Under the pieces are notes generated by a model. The model had not been told where the DNA came from and made no database searches. It saw only the letters and a program-made list of their open reading frames with translations. A stretch of 64,000 nt of DNA, taken from the NCBI GenBank assembly GCA_015680905.1, contig CM027380.1, forward strand, positions 34,340,001 through 34,404,000, read 5' to 3'. A program made the translations under genes and the position numbers. Within the stretch, counting starts at the first letter, position 1, and the number at the start of each line of letters is the position of its first letter. The stretch comes from Coptis chinensis (lineage: Eukaryota; Streptophyta; Magnoliopsida; Ranunculales; Ranunculaceae). Below are positions 1-11,034 of this stretch, piece by piece.

Positions 1-169
1 TTATAGAAGAATTCAGTTAGCTTAGGTGAAAAAGAATCGGCATCACTCACGAGGAAGATGCCGCCATCCTAACTTGCAAGATCCATTTCGCTTGAACGAT
101 GCTCCATAGGTATAGGTTCCCATCAAGTCTTCAAAAGACTGTTCGGGGAATGACTATAGGTGGTGTCAT
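1..169 (-). pseudogene. E0 ORF3, N-terminal part, cut by window edge
   Basis: The reverse strand from an ATG at 169 matches the start of the E2 ORF3 (61356 onward) base by base over most of its length, including the segments around 'TCTTTTGAAGACTTG' and 'ATGGCGGCATCTTCC'. The reading frame is broken by small indels. The function is unknown. It lies downstream of ORF2 as in E2 and is probably a diverged paralogue of ORF2. Only about 55 codons are visible. Confidence 0.65.
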
Positions 170-299
170 CTCAACACTACTTTGTAGAATAGCTGCGAAA
201 ACCTGGAAGAACCTCAGAAAATCTAAAATTCTGTGTTTACTAAAGAATGCTGGCGCTCAGATATAAATAGAAGTCGCTCTTTGGTTTTGGAATTATGAG

Positions 300-440
300 A
301 GTTTGGCGTCGGTCGCGCTCTGATTGAATGTGGTAGGCCGGTGAAATTTTCGATTTCGGTGTTTGGCTGGTCGCGCTACTTGAAGCGGCGCTCTAGTGAA
401 TTTTCGATTTATAGAAGTAAAGTAAGAAGTCAGCTCTGCT
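300..440 (-). repeat. Degenerate CpG-rich 'GAGCGCGACC' repeats between ORF2 and ORF3 of E0
   Basis: On the minus strand this stretch holds decayed copies of the GAGCGCGACC-type motif (for example at 306-318 and 368-396). The better preserved arrays are at 35166-35455, 52096-52370 and 61068-61270. The position, between ORF2 and ORF3, matches the array in E2. Confidence 0.5.
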
Positions 441-984
441 TAAGCTGGGGGCTTCGTGGGTCTTGAAAGTGAGTTTCTAAAGAAAAAACAAGAAAAAAAA
501 CTAGAAAAAGGGCTGGAGTGAAAAGTGAAAGATGATTGTGGGGTGTAGTGTGGGTTGTGAGTGTAGTATGATGGAAGTTTAAATAGGTTCTGGGTTTCCA
601 AAACGAATCGGCAAGTTGCCAAATTGTTTTAAGGCAATTTCCGGAATAGGAACCGCCAAACCAAAAACGGAACTAACCATGTCTTTGATTTCCTAACAAC
701 CCTGGTATCTTTTAAACTTGGTTTAGAATAGTAACTTCTAAACTCTCCTACATATCATGCTACCGCTACAAAAAAATCATAGATATGCCGGTATCGGCCT
801 AATTTTCAACTTTTACTCCAAGACAACTATACGAAAGATAATCAAAATAAATTATATTAAAATAATATGAAATCCAAGCAATCGAAAATTAACAACTTAA
901 TACTCAATCTAACTACTGAAATAAAATTCCACTAACAAAACAATAAAAACAATGTAATTAAAGGACACAACTGATGGTGCACAC

Positions 985-2145
985 CTAGGCGTGTGAAGAA
1001 GATGGTCCCTGAGATGGAGATCGGCTCGTGGTGACGAATGGCTTGAGCCATCGGCTGCTTGGCGACGACGCTCATGCCTCTCGGACTTCGGTGAGACGGA
1101 CTCATCCACGAAAGTGGCATCGCGTCGTAGCATCTCTATCTGAACAAGCGTGCTTCCATCTCGATCTTGAGTGCGACATCTTGGGCTTGGTGATTATTGT
1201 GGATAACCTCCATGTTAGACAAGATATCGTCCCGACCGATTTTACGAGCATTTCAACTATCGTCTGAAGGTTCGTTTGCTTATTTCGAAGCACGATTTGT
1301 CTATGTCTAATATCTTCACAGATATGATAACTGCATCGCAAACCAGTTTGCAGCATTATCAATCGTTCTAAATTAGAAGTATGACTATCAAAATTATCCT
1401 CAACCAACCATGTCATATCTTCCCCTACATTATCCGACTCGACTTCCTTCTCTGCAGATAACGGCCACGTCTTTTGGATGCATTCCTTATAAATACTCGC
1501 ATTAGAAGGCAATTTGATCTTAATAGGAGCAGATCTAGCGACGGCTCTAAATGAGAGCATAATCTTAGTGATCAATACGGGAAGAGGCGCCAGGCTCTTT
1601 CCCACTCCTCTAATCACATTCAAAATTAAATCAAGGATGCAGAAATTATACTCCTTCATTTGCAAATTCGAGGAGAACGCGTCATTAATTGAAGTCCGAT
1701 GTCGTGACTTTGTCTTTCGAGGGGCGTTCTTACCAATCCATCGGCGACAACCCGGTTGATTGGTTCTCGTGGTCGTCTCGAGCTAACGAATGAGATATCG
1801 TATTGTATTCACCCTCTATGACCATTATCTTTCATCAAAACAGGAACCTGCAGTATTCTTGGATTCTGAATGGTCGTATCTAGGTTGGTTCTGAGGGGTG
1901 ATTCCTAATAGCTCACCAACAACCGTCTCTCGTAACTTCCCTCCGCGTTCTGCTATCCTAATGAAAATCCTATTTCCCTCCACTTTCGTTTCTTATAAAA
2001 CTGTTCTACCAAATCATAGTGATAGAAATCCTCTGTCGAATACCACAGTCCGTTCCAATGTCTCTCAAACATCTCAGCGTCATAAAATGGTAGCTATCGT
2101 CGGAAGCAAACGCGTTTTCGGCAGAATTCTACATCGTTGCGCCAT
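985..2145 (-). pseudogene. E0 ORF2: env-position 'putative plant transposon protein' (PF20167-like), broken
   Basis: The ATG at 2145 opens with MAQRCRILP, matching the intact E2 ORF2 start MAQRRRILP at 59291. The longest surviving stretch, 1665-1102, contains 'FCILDLILNVIRGVGKSLAP', 'ECIQKTW' and an acidic patch, each aligned with E2 ORF2. The C-terminus keeps the basic 'ERHERRRQ' motif near 1060-1090. Frameshifts between 2145 and 1665 break the frame. There is no signal peptide or clear transmembrane segment, so although the gene sits where env would be, the sequence does not show an envelope protein. The family assignment is from recognised motif style, not a search. Confidence 0.7.
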
Positions 2146-2561
2146 TGAAGTTATTTATCGATTTGGGGTTTGTAGATGGTGGTGGATGCGAGTTTGATGA
2201 ACTCTAACTAAACCAACAGTGGTGGTTATGGTAGGTACGACGGTGGGTATGAAAACTTGAATTGGTGGATGGTTTAATGGTGAAACGGTTGGATTGTGTG
2301 GAAGATTGGTGTTTCACAATGGGTGGGTGGTCTTCTTATTGTGATGTATTCTATTTTTTATTATTTTTTTTTTTTTTTTTTATTTTGGTTGATAGGGTTT
2401 GGATTTAAAATTTGTGTCAAGCGGCTGGAGAAGAAGAAGATCGCGATTTGGTTTTGAAAAAGGCTGGGGCTTCTAGTGTGCTTTAGTCGGCCCAAGCCCA
2501 ATTCGATTGTTTCGACTTTCGCCGATTTTTAAATATAATTTCAAACTAGATTTCCGCTTCG
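2146..2561 (-). promoter_or_regulatory. Promoter-like block upstream of E0 ORF2 (site II, telo-box, T-tract)
   Basis: On the minus strand the block contains TGGGCTTGGGCC (2489-2500, overlapping site II TGGGCY motifs) and then AAACCCTA (2393-2400, telo-box). An 18-base T run on the plus strand (2364-2381) reads as poly-A in sense. The same order occurs in E1 (48720-48833) and partly in E2 (58934-58962), always a few hundred bases upstream of the ORF2 ATG. Site II and telo-box pairs are known from plant promoters of growth-related genes. That they drive ORF2 here is inference. Confidence 0.45.
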
Positions 2562-2747
2562 TTATCGGTCCGATTCTTGCGAATGAGATATGGAAATGAT
2601 CAGGAGAGAATTTCCAATCCAATGATCCATAAAACACTCGATTCCAACCGGGGGTGACGAATAAGATAGTGGAAAACGCCTCGTAGTGCGTGCATGACGT
2701 AAGTTATGCGAACTAATGAACACTAAATTAGATGACGTCAACCCCAA
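2562..2747 (-). CDS. Small conserved ORF between pol and ORF2 (E0 copy)
   Basis: A 61-codon frame ends in a C-terminal half (DHWIGNSLLIISISHSQESDR, then stop) that is nearly the same in E1 (48375-48659) and E2 (58587-58871). About 50 codons are shared without an indel, and the stop is the same in all three copies. The middle keeps 'HNLRHAR' and the hydrophobic 'IGNSLLIISI'. I recognise no family. Conservation could reflect a peptide or a constrained RNA or DNA element; the segment also contains GGAAAT...ATTTCC, which can pair. Confidence 0.35.
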   Translation of the reverse strand: MGLTSSNLVFISSHNLRHARTTRRFPLSYSSPPVGIECFMDHWIGNSLLIISISHSQESDR

Positions 2748-2749
2748 TG

Positions 2750-3175
2750 AACTATACTAATGGACCTAAACAACCCAACTAGAAGGTTCGAACAATCCGG
2801 ATGGAAAGACTGACTTCCCACCCCCAAACAAATTTTTAAACACAAAATTTGTTTACAACGTGGGTCGTTTAAAGTCAGATTCCCCAGACTTGTTGGATTG
2901 CTATGTCTATGATTTTTAAGAATCTTAATTTATTTTATTTGTTTATTATAAGGAAGACGAAAAACAATAAATACATAATTCACTTCATAGAGGAACATGA
3001 CTCAAAAAAACGAGAAAACATGCGAAAGTGGAAAACGTGAATTATGTGAACTGTGGACTTAGGATCCGGTACTTACAGCCACACACTCCATAGGGAGGGC
3101 CCGGTTACCTGAATGGTGTACTTATCAGTATATGGAAATGAAAGTAAGTACACCACATGACAAGGGTCAGTCCTC
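2750..3175 (-). other. Conserved post-pol segment of E0
   Basis: No gene is seen. On the minus strand it contains the block around 'GGGCCCTCCCTATGGAGTG' (3079-3100), which is shared with E1 (38970-39085) and E2 (58258-58375). It also has a pairing motif AAGTC...GACTT near 2872-2896 and a G-rich tract TTTGTTTGGGGGTGGG (2819-2834). The latter resembles a polypurine tract. See the findings on gene-junction motifs. Confidence 0.5.
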
Positions 3176-4400
3176 ATAGACAGGGTCCTGTAAAAGGACT
3201 TCCTCCACATCAGGGGACGAAAGTTCGTGAAAATGTTTTAACCGTTGACCATTAACTTTAAAGGTACTTGTTGTCCTTGGGATTTACCAAGGTAATTGCC
3301 CCGTAAGGGGTGACTTCAGTAACCAGAAAAGGACCAGACCAACGGGTTTTAGTTTCCCAGGAAAATATGTGTAGGCGGGAGTTGTAAAGCAAAACCTTTT
3401 GTCCGACCACAAACTCTTTACGCAGGATATGCTTATCATGAACACGTTTCATGTTGGCTTTATAATCCTTCGCGAGATCGTAAGAATCGCTACGGATTTC
3501 TTCAAGCTCATTTAATTGTAACTTGCGTTTGGCGCCGCCTCATCAATATTGAAATTAAGGCTTTTATAGCCCACAGAGCACGGTGCTCTAATTCAACGGG
3601 CAAATGACATGGTTTCCCAAATACAAGTCTAAAGGGAGACATACCTATAGGAGTTTTGAAAGCAGTTCTATATGCCCATAAGGCATCCGATAGACGCTTC
3701 GACCAGTCTTTCCTATCAGGGTTTACTGTTGTTTCTAAAATCTTTTTGATTTCCCTATTAGAAACTTCTACTTGTCCGCTTGTTTGTGGATGATAAGGAG
3801 TTGCTATTTTGTGTGTAACTCCATACTTTTTAACTAGGGATGCAACAACTCTGTTGCAAAAATGTGTTCCCCCATCACTAATGATGGCTTTAGGAATGCC
3901 AAACCGACAGAAAATATATTCTTTAATAAAAAATACAACGGTCTTATGGTCATTGCTACGACAAGCTAGGGCCTCTATCCATTTAGACACGTAGTCCACG
4001 GCAACTAGAATATAAATATAACCGTGGGAAACAGGGAAAGGGCCCATGAAATCAATACCCCAAACATCAAAAATTTCTACTATTAAGATTGGATTTAATG
4101 GCATCATATTGCGGCCGTGGATTCGCCAAGTTGTTGCAAAGCGAATACTGGTCTTGCAATGCACTTGGGCATCCTTAAAAAGGGTAGGCCAATAAAATCC
4201 ACATTGAAGAACTTTAGCGGCTGTTTTCATTCCACTAAAGTGGCCACCACACTCTTTGTCATGGCAGAAGGATAGAACTTCATTATATTCCCATCGGGGA
4301 ATGCAACGACGAATAATCGATCCGCACAATACTTAAAAGGTAGGGCTCATCCCAATAGTATAACTTGACTCGGCCAAGAACTTCTTACGTTCATTTCTTG
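3176..4400 (-). pseudogene. E0 integrase domain and C-terminal tail
   Basis: The frame 4329-3508 holds the integrase. It has a damaged zinc-binding region ([12 protein letters not shown], with the second half of the HHCC motif disturbed around 4130-4170). The DDE core follows: Asp in 'GIDFMGPF', Asp in 'ISDGGTHF', and Glu in '[13 protein letters not shown]'. The tail after '[17 protein letters not shown]' shifts frame at about 3530 and continues at 3452-3258 ('VVGQKVLLYNS', 'PFLVTEVTPYGAI'), a GPY/F-type module of chromovirus/Athila integrases. The product would join element cDNA to nuclear DNA. The frameshifts make this copy non-functional. Confidence 0.85.
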
Positions 4401-4437
4401 ACCAATTATGAGGCATAACATCAGCCGCTAAATAATT

Positions 4438-5830
4438 TTACGATGTCCGCGATACCATGGTGATGAAAAATAGCATACGATGATGCTCATCGGGGAAAAG
4501 AGTCGGTATGGACTCGGAATCACTAGTATCGTCATTTGTAAGTCTAGATAAGTGGTCGGCAACTACGTTTTCGACCCCTCTTTTGTCCTTTATTTCTAAT
4601 GTGAACTCTTGCAGGAGAAGAATCCATCGGATTAATCTCTGCTTAGCATCCTTCTTTGCAAGAAGGTACCTAAGGGCTGCATGGTCCGTGTAAACTAAAG
4701 TTTTAGAACCAACCAAATAAGGACGAAACTTATCTAAAGCATAAATGACAGCTAAGAATTCTTTTTCAGTAGTTGTGTAATTCCGTTGAGCGTCGTTTAA
4801 TGTTTTACTAGCATAATAAATAACAGTGGACTTATTATCTATTTTCTGTCCCAAGACAGCACCAACTGCATAGTCACTAGCATCACACATGAGTTCGAAA
4901 GGTTTTGACCAATCAGGAGGCTGTATAATAGGTGCAGTGGTTAGGGCGGCTTTTAAGGTGTCAAAAGCCTGTTTACAGTTAAAATTAAAATCAAAGATTG
5001 CATCCTTCAAAAGCAGGTTAGTTAAAGGCCTAGCTATTTTCGAAAAATCTTTAATGAACCGCCTATAAAACCCTGCATGGCCTAGAAAGGCTCTAATCTC
5101 ACGGACAGTCCGTGGTTTAGGTAGGGTCGCTATCTTATCTAGTTTGGCTTTATCTACTTCGATGCCATCACTAGATACAATATGACCTAGTACTATGCCC
5201 TTTTTGACCATGAAATGACACTTTTCCCAATTTAAAACGAGGCTCTTTTCTTCACACCGTGTCAAGACCTTAGCGGGTTAGACAAGCGATCGTGAAGGAG
5301 TCTCCATAGATAGAAAAATCATCCATGAAAACTTCCATAAAGCTCTACCATGTCGCTAAATATATGAAGCATACACCGCTGGAAAGTACCAGGAGCATTA
5401 CAAAGGCCAAAAGGCATTCGTTTATAGGCATATGTTCCGGAAGGGACATGTGAAAGTTGTCTTTTCTTGGTCATCAATATCAATAATAATCTGAAAATAG
5501 CCGAGTAGCCGTCCCAGGAAACAATAAAAGGCATGACCGGCCGGACGTTCAAGCATCGATCTATAAATGGTAGGGGAAAGTGATCCTTTCGTGTCATAGC
5601 ATTTAAACGTCTCAGTAATCAATCTGATTCTCCATTTCATAGGACCTTGAGTGACAACATAGTCACCCCTTCCCGTTACGTACCATGGTAATTCCGACTT
5701 CTTAGGAACTACATGAATGGGACTTACCCATTCTCTATCGGAGATTGGGTATATAATACCCCGATCGAAAGTAATCGCAAGACTTCTTCCCTAACCACCT
5801 CTTTCATGGCGGGGTTCAAGCGGCGAGGTT
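4438..5830 (-). pseudogene. E0 reverse transcriptase and RNase H
   Basis: RT fragments lie at 5830-5281 ('SPIHVVPKKS', 'YKRMPFGLCNAPGTFQRCML'). The catalytic YxDD-type box is FMDDF near 5320, and several frameshifts and a lost base around 5345 interrupt the frame. The open frame 5265-4438 covers the RT thumb ('[19 protein letters not shown]', '[20 protein letters not shown]') and RNase H ('[14 protein letters not shown]', '[19 protein letters not shown]', '[11 protein letters not shown]'). These enzymes copy element RNA to DNA and degrade the RNA strand. The order RT-RNase H-integrase is the Ty3/Gypsy order. Confidence 0.88.
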
Positions 5831-6990
5831 AGCGAGAAGTCTTCGCGTTATCCTCCAAATGTATACGATGAGTGCAGACATTAGGGTCAATGCCCTTAAT
5901 GTCGGCTAAGGACCAACCAATCGCAGACCGATGTTCCCTAATCACCCTTATTAAAGATGTCTCTTCATCTTTAGTTAGCAGAGAATATATAATTATCGGG
6001 TGACTACCATCCGGATCAAGTTGAATATATTTTAACTCGGGGAAGAGGTTTAAGTAATCGGTGTGGATGAGAATGTCCGTTGATGTTTCATAAGTGTCCT
6101 TATCTTGTGTAATGAATACTTGCTTAGGTAGCAAGTCTTCATACTCGATATATGGAGCAACCGACGGTCTACAATTGGTGTGGATTCGGGATGGTGTTGA
6201 CCTCCTCTAAGTAGGAATCATTCACAAAATCAGAAGTTCCAAAAGAAAGGAATTTGTACATATTGTTTTTAGGAAGCGTGTTGTTAAAATAATCTTGAGC
6301 TAAACTCTCGATCATGCTAACCTCCCCATCTATAGATGAATCGGTAAATTTGTTTCATCATTTTAAAAACATTTACCTCGACAGAAAGATGGCCAAAAGA
6401 TAAGGACATCTTTCCATCGCGACAATTTATAAGCGCATTGGCAGTTGCCAAGAAGGGGCGTCCTAAGATGATTGGTACAGAGTCATTAGCGACTTACGTA
6501 TCGAGGATAACAAAATCAGCGGGGATAGTAGAAATCCACGAACCTTAACAAGCACGTTTTCCACTACACCTTTAGGATACTTAATTGACTGGTCCGCTAA
6601 TTGCAACGTTATTTTTGTAGGTTGCATTTCCTGTAGACCTATTTGTTTATACAAGTAATACGGGGAGTAAGTTAACACTCGCCCCGTGTCTAATAAAGCG
6701 GTCGTCGTGTGGGAATCTCCTAAGGTGCATTTTCTGAGGATCGACCGGGGTCCTTGTACTTAACAATTCCATTATTTTTCGGATAAAGTTGGGAACTGTT
6801 GGTTAAAAGCGTCTTTGGGTATGTTCGTCTTACGCCTAGTAGTGCACAACTCTTTAAGAAACTTAGCGTGGTTAGGAAGCTTTTAATAGCTTCGAGAAAG
6901 GGGAGGTTTATCGTTAGATTCTTGAAAACGTTCCTAATTTCCTCAAAGTTTGTATCCCTAGTTAGCATGGCTAATTTTTGAGGAACGGTG
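5829..6990 (-). pseudogene. E0 protease region and PR-RT linker
   Basis: The frames 6968-6720, 6678-6463 and 6134-5829 together give the conserved run-up ('NFEEIRNVFKNLTINLPFLEAI'), the protease flap side ('TLQLADQSIKYPKGVVENVLVKV') and the linker to RT ('LKYIQLDPDGSHPIII', 'HRSAIGWSLADIKGIDPNVCTHRIHLEDN'). The active-site DLGAS segment falls in the frame-shifted stretch near 6680-6720. The linker ends in a TAA (5831-5829) directly before the RT module. E2 has the same stop at the same codon (55566-55568). Confidence 0.8.
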
Positions 6991-7249
6991 GTTTAAGCTC
7001 TATATTTAGCGCGATATGGCTCTACTTGCTGTGTAACCTTGGCTTTTCGGTTTCTTTGGTTGTGGTTTAACTGGTACCTCTACCGTGGTAGGCTCTTCGA
7101 GTTTCTATTGCGGTATCTAGTTCGATATCGGTGTAGGGAGTATTGATGGGGTAACTACTGCGTAGTTACTTTGTTATCAACCACTCTTCGAGCGGAGAGT
7201 GGTGATGGCATTTAGGTCACCTACGATTGTAGTTTCCGTTACTAGAATT

Positions 7250-8796
7250 ACCGTTTACCTCAAAGGTCGTGTTTTTGTTTTAGGGTTTGGTATCGCTTGA
7301 CTTGGAAACACGCCTTTTGGTTGGGCTTTCTCTTGGGCTAACTGTTGTATGCCCTGATTTATGGATTGTAAGATCTGTTGGTTTGATTGAGTCATTGTCT
7401 GGAAAAGTTGTTGGGTAACTTGTATAAAGCGTCTATCACGATCCGGTTGTGTAGGTGTAGTAGTCGCGGGTGGTGCGACCGAACTATCTCGTTGATTATT
7501 TATGGGTGGGTTGTGATAGTTATTATTATTAACCAGAGGAGCGATACCTCTATTGGTATTATAATTATTATAATTATTCGACCTTGTGCTTGACCTTGTC
7601 GTGGTTAAGCTTTGGTTGTTATAATTATTATAATTCCCTTGACCTTGTCCTTGTCTAGGTGGAGCTTGGTTATAATTGTTTGCTTGCCTAACGTTTTGAT
7701 TATTGTACCCTGGAGGCGTTACTTGTTGATTATTTCTCCAACTGAAGTTGGGATGTTGTCTCCAAGGGGCGTTAGGAATAGGATAGTTATTAATAGAGTA
7801 AACATTATCTTGCTCTGGTGGTTGTTGTTCATAAGCTAGAGGACAATAATTGTCAGGGTGCTCTGGACTCAAACAGAAATTACATGGGTTGGAGTTTACA
7901 TTCATGACGGGGATAGGCTTTTGTTGAAGCGAATAGCCTCTACTTTTTAGTTAGAGATTGAGTAAATTTTTAAGTTCGGATCGGTTTTATTCTCAAACAT
8001 ACCGTGGCCTTGATGTTGAAGAAGAACTAGCGGGCGGGGATATCATCACTCCCCAATTATTATTCCGTTTAGTTTGGTCTTCTAAAAATTTGTAAGCCTC
8101 GAGGCTCCTTTACTTAGGAAACTACCCCATTCATTATGTCAAGGACTTCTTTATGGTGATGTTGAAGTCCTTTGAAAAAGGCACGAACTAACGTGTCTTT
8201 TGCTAGGTTATGGTGTGGACACTCTATAAGGAGATCGGTGAACCGATTCCATGCCTCAGAAAATGATTCATGAGGGTTCTGTCGGAAGAAATGGATCTTG
8301 GAAAGCATTTCATCCGTCTTTAGGGGTGGGTAAAAATGTTCCATAAACAGCTGAACAAGTTTAGCCCACGTGTCCACAGAATTAGGCTTTGGCAGTTAAT
8401 CAGACGCCTTTTATCGGCTAGGGTGAAAGGGAATACCCTCAGTTTAATTTGCTCGCACCCACCGTAGGATGGTGGAATGTTTGAAGGACTTGTTCAATCC
8501 TACGCCTGTTGCTGATAAGGTTTTTCATGGTCTAACCCATGAAAAACGGGTAACAAATTAAATATGTTTGGGGGATTCGAAAATCCCCACCGGGTCCGCT
8601 AGAACGATGCACGATTTAGGGCTATCGCCAAGGCTTTGTAAAAGTCGGAGAGAGGAGTCTCTCTTTTTCTTGACCATTATGTCGGGTATGGTGTGTGTGA
8701 TAGTAGTTAGAGGTGTCGTGGGTGGTGTACTAGATAGACTTGTTTGTTGTGGTGTAATTACGTTTGTTGTTTTGTTCGACCGGACCTTAATCTCAT
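7250..8796 (-). pseudogene. E0 Gag (capsid, zinc knuckle, Asn/Gln-rich tail)
   Basis: The start is the ATG at 8796 in the 'MRLRSG' context shared by E1, E2 and F. The capsid-type segment 8377-8114 reads 'WAKLVQLFMEHFYPPLKTDE', 'FFRQNPHESFSEAWNRFTDL' and 'FFKGLQHHHKEVLDIMNG', the retrotransposon gag (PF03732-like) pattern. The frame 7905-7255 begins with one CCHC zinc knuckle (CNFCLSPEHPDNYC, spacing CX2CX4HX4C). About 130 residues very rich in Asn, Gln and Tyr follow. Gag packages element RNA into particles in the cytoplasm. Frameshifts at about 8390, 8110 and 7920 break this copy. Confidence 0.85.
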
Positions 8797-9375
8797 GCAA
8801 GACTAAGTTGAGCTTAACTAACATGCAACACTCCAAACAATTTCGATATACTAGTAGAAAACCTCTAACGGAAATGCGAGGTGTGGAAGAAAGGAATACG
8901 ATAAGCGTCCTTGCTTCGCTTATGAATAGCGTCTTGTGTATGCAGCGTGTTCGGTGTATATAAGAGGTTAGAACACTGAAAAACTTGACAACTCGAAGTT
9001 GAAACAAACCGTGGAAACCGAAAAATATCAGCTAAAGCGCTGGTCTATCTATATTAAGCGCTGGCTTCGGGCCTTGTAACCGAGAATTCAAGTAAGATAG
9101 CTGGTCGCGACTCTCTTTGGTGGCTTCGGTGTAAATGAGAATTCCAGTAAGATAGATGGTGGCGCTCTCTTTGAAGCTGGGCTTCGGTGTAAATGAGAAT
9201 TTCAAGTAAGATAGCTGGTCGCGCTCTTTTGAAGCGTGGCTTCAAAGTGTAAATCCTCGCGGAATTTTTCCAAAACTGAAACGGCAACCACAATGTGAAT
9301 CAAACAAGGGTGGGTGGGTTTAATGGGACTTAAAAATAACTACTTCTACAAAGAAAACAATGCTAAAGTGCAACT
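8797..9375 (-). other. E0 5' leader
   Basis: This is the untranslated stretch between the primer site and the gag ATG. It contains CpG-rich 'GGTCGCG / GGCGCTC' repeats (about 9040-9260) with a period near 55 bases and the phrase 'GTAAATGAGAATTYCAAGTAAGATAGC' partly repeated. Equivalent leaders in E1 and E2 have sharper GAGCGCGACC arrays. No gene is seen. Confidence 0.6.
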
Positions 9376-9393
9376 AAGATGGCAGCGGCGCCA
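9376..9393 (-). other. E0 primer binding site (tRNA-Asp type)
   Basis: On the minus strand TGGCGCCGCTGCCATCTT starts two bases after the LTR end (TCA-AA-TGG). The first eight bases match the 3' end complement of plant tRNA-Asp, the usual Athila primer. Confidence 0.8.
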
Positions 9394-9395
9394 TT

Positions 9396-10756
9396 TGATA
9401 AATATAAAATGAGTAGTTTACCCCCACGAAATGAACTATTAATTCAAAACGTAAGTAAACTATAACTTGAACTTTTAAGAGTCTATTATCAAAGCTTCTA
9501 CTCTCAATGCGAATTGCACTAAATGGAGTACGAAGTTCGTTCCACTCCTAGTTCCCTAGCATGGATTGTTTTCTAAGTCTAACTAGTCGCTCTTAAGTCA
9601 ATGAGAGCTTTACGAAATATTATACTACGATACTTAATTAAGATGATTACTAGAATTTAACTACAAATGCTATGGAAATACTATTGTTTGACTCTAGATA
9701 AAGGAATTAGAGGGGAATTGAATCCACCTCGAATCCAACTTAATGACCTAGTACAGATTGTGGTATCTCGATTCTTACGTTTTCACGGCAAGAATTCCGA
9801 GTCTAATCCCTAGTGTTCATGGCATTTCTACCAAGTACTAACTAGCATGTGAGGTTAAGCCCCACCCATTCTCATGGCTTAAACGACCTTCTAGAGTGGA
9901 ATAGATGCTACAACGTTTCTATACTAAACAACTAAGGTTTCATCAAGGCTTCATCAACCCCTCTAATGGAGGTTTAGCCTTGAATCATCAATCTAACATT
10001 TCCCATTGAATCTAAACTAAACATAATGTAAGAAATTTAGATTTACTTAATTTGAACAATAATGAATCTAATTTAATGGCTGGAATGAACTAGGAACAAA
10101 AATTGAAATTAGATCTAGAATGGAATTGACAAAATTCAAACTTGATAAAAATACTACTTTATTTATCTAATCAATCAAGAACAATGATTCAGAGATTTAA
10201 TCTAAAACAAGAATTTAAATGGAACTAAAACTTAATTTAATTAATAAAACTAGATCTAGAATTCTATATCTTAATTTAGGTCTAACTAGCTACCATTAAC
10301 AAAGAGCTAAGCTTTTGTTTTTATACATCCAGATCCAAAATTCGTGCATGGGCTTGGAGCCATGGGTTGGGCCAGAGAATCAGGCCCAAAACCCAATTCT
10401 TTCGGTCCAAAAAGGCCTCTTCAGCTGCAGTTGGCTTCCCCAGACTTTTCGTCCACTTCTGCTCCTCTGATTGGGTCAAGGCTTAGACCATTGCAAAGCT
10501 CTTTCCGATCCGGTCGTTTTGACATAAGGTAGGCCTTAATCCGAGGTCTCCGAGTCCAAAGATAATGGCATTCGAAGTTCTCTGGCGACTTTTGCTCCTT
10601 TATCTCGCTAAAAGTGGCACATTTCAAGATAATGGACTTTGAAGCCTGAAATGCATAAAAACACGTAATCAGTATTAACTCTTACTTATTATTCACATAA
10701 TTGGTCTAACAGTATGATTATTAAGGGGTTAAAACTACAGTTTTGGGCTCTTATCA
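9396..10756 (-). repeat. E0 5' LTR
   Basis: On the minus strand it begins TGATAAGAGCCCAAAACT and ends ...ATTTATCA, about 1361 bases with TG...CA ends, followed by the primer binding site. The E family LTRs at 11035, 33426 and 50960 begin the same way. Shared interior phrases include 'CTAGGAGTGGAACGAA' and 'CCTCCATTAGAGG'. Confidence 0.9.
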
Positions 10757-11034
10757 TCGCGCCTCTTGGATTTTCAAGGCTAAGAAAGCCAGACTGTCTA
10801 CATGTCTGTTATCCTCCTGGGGAATATGTTCCAAGGATAATGTTTTAAATGAGCTGATGATGTCATTGACGACCTGAGCGTACTTGGCTAAGTTTGCTCC
10901 GTTTGTCACATACTCTTTGGTGATTTGTTTGACGATTAGTTGAAAGTCACTGTAAGCCTTAAGCTTTTCGACTTGTAGTTGTTGTGTCATGTGGAGGCAT
11001 GTGATTAATGCTTCATATTCCACTTCATTGTTAG
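10757..11034 (-). pseudogene. Fragment of a Tat-type RNase H gene
   Basis: The minus frame 11023-10757 reads 'EYEALITCLHMTQQLQVEKL', 'YSDFQLIVKQI' and 'LEHIPQEDNRHVDSLAFLA'. This is the plant-type RNase H-like domain (RVT_3) that Tat and Ogre gypsy elements carry. The SDSQL box shows Asp followed by Phe-Gln-Leu. The fragment is cut on both sides exactly at the TGATAAG ends of two E-family LTRs (E0 on the left, E3 on the right), and its frame runs into the left LTR. It is a relic of the older DNA into which the LTR elements inserted. Confidence 0.7.

Larger units (their letters stand above)
1..10756 (-). mobile_element. E0: Athila-like Ty3/Gypsy element, partial (3' end outside window)
   Basis: Read on the minus strand the order is LTR (10756-9396), primer binding site, leader, gag, protease, RT, RNase H, integrase, small ORF, ORF2 and the start of ORF3 at the window edge. 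The same order and clear sequence similarity are seen on the plus strand in E2 (50960-64000), so both belong to one family. The DLGAS protease motif class, the tRNA-Asp-like primer site and the ORFs beyond integrase are typical of the Athila lineage. The coding regions carry many frameshifts and stops, so this copy is dead. The 3' LTR must lie left of position 1. Confidence 0.9.

Noticed and set aside
8568-8963. Plus-strand 131-codon frame in E0
   Set aside because: It lies antisense to the start of Gag and contains no independent motif; the minus strand is the coding strand by comparison with E1 and E2.
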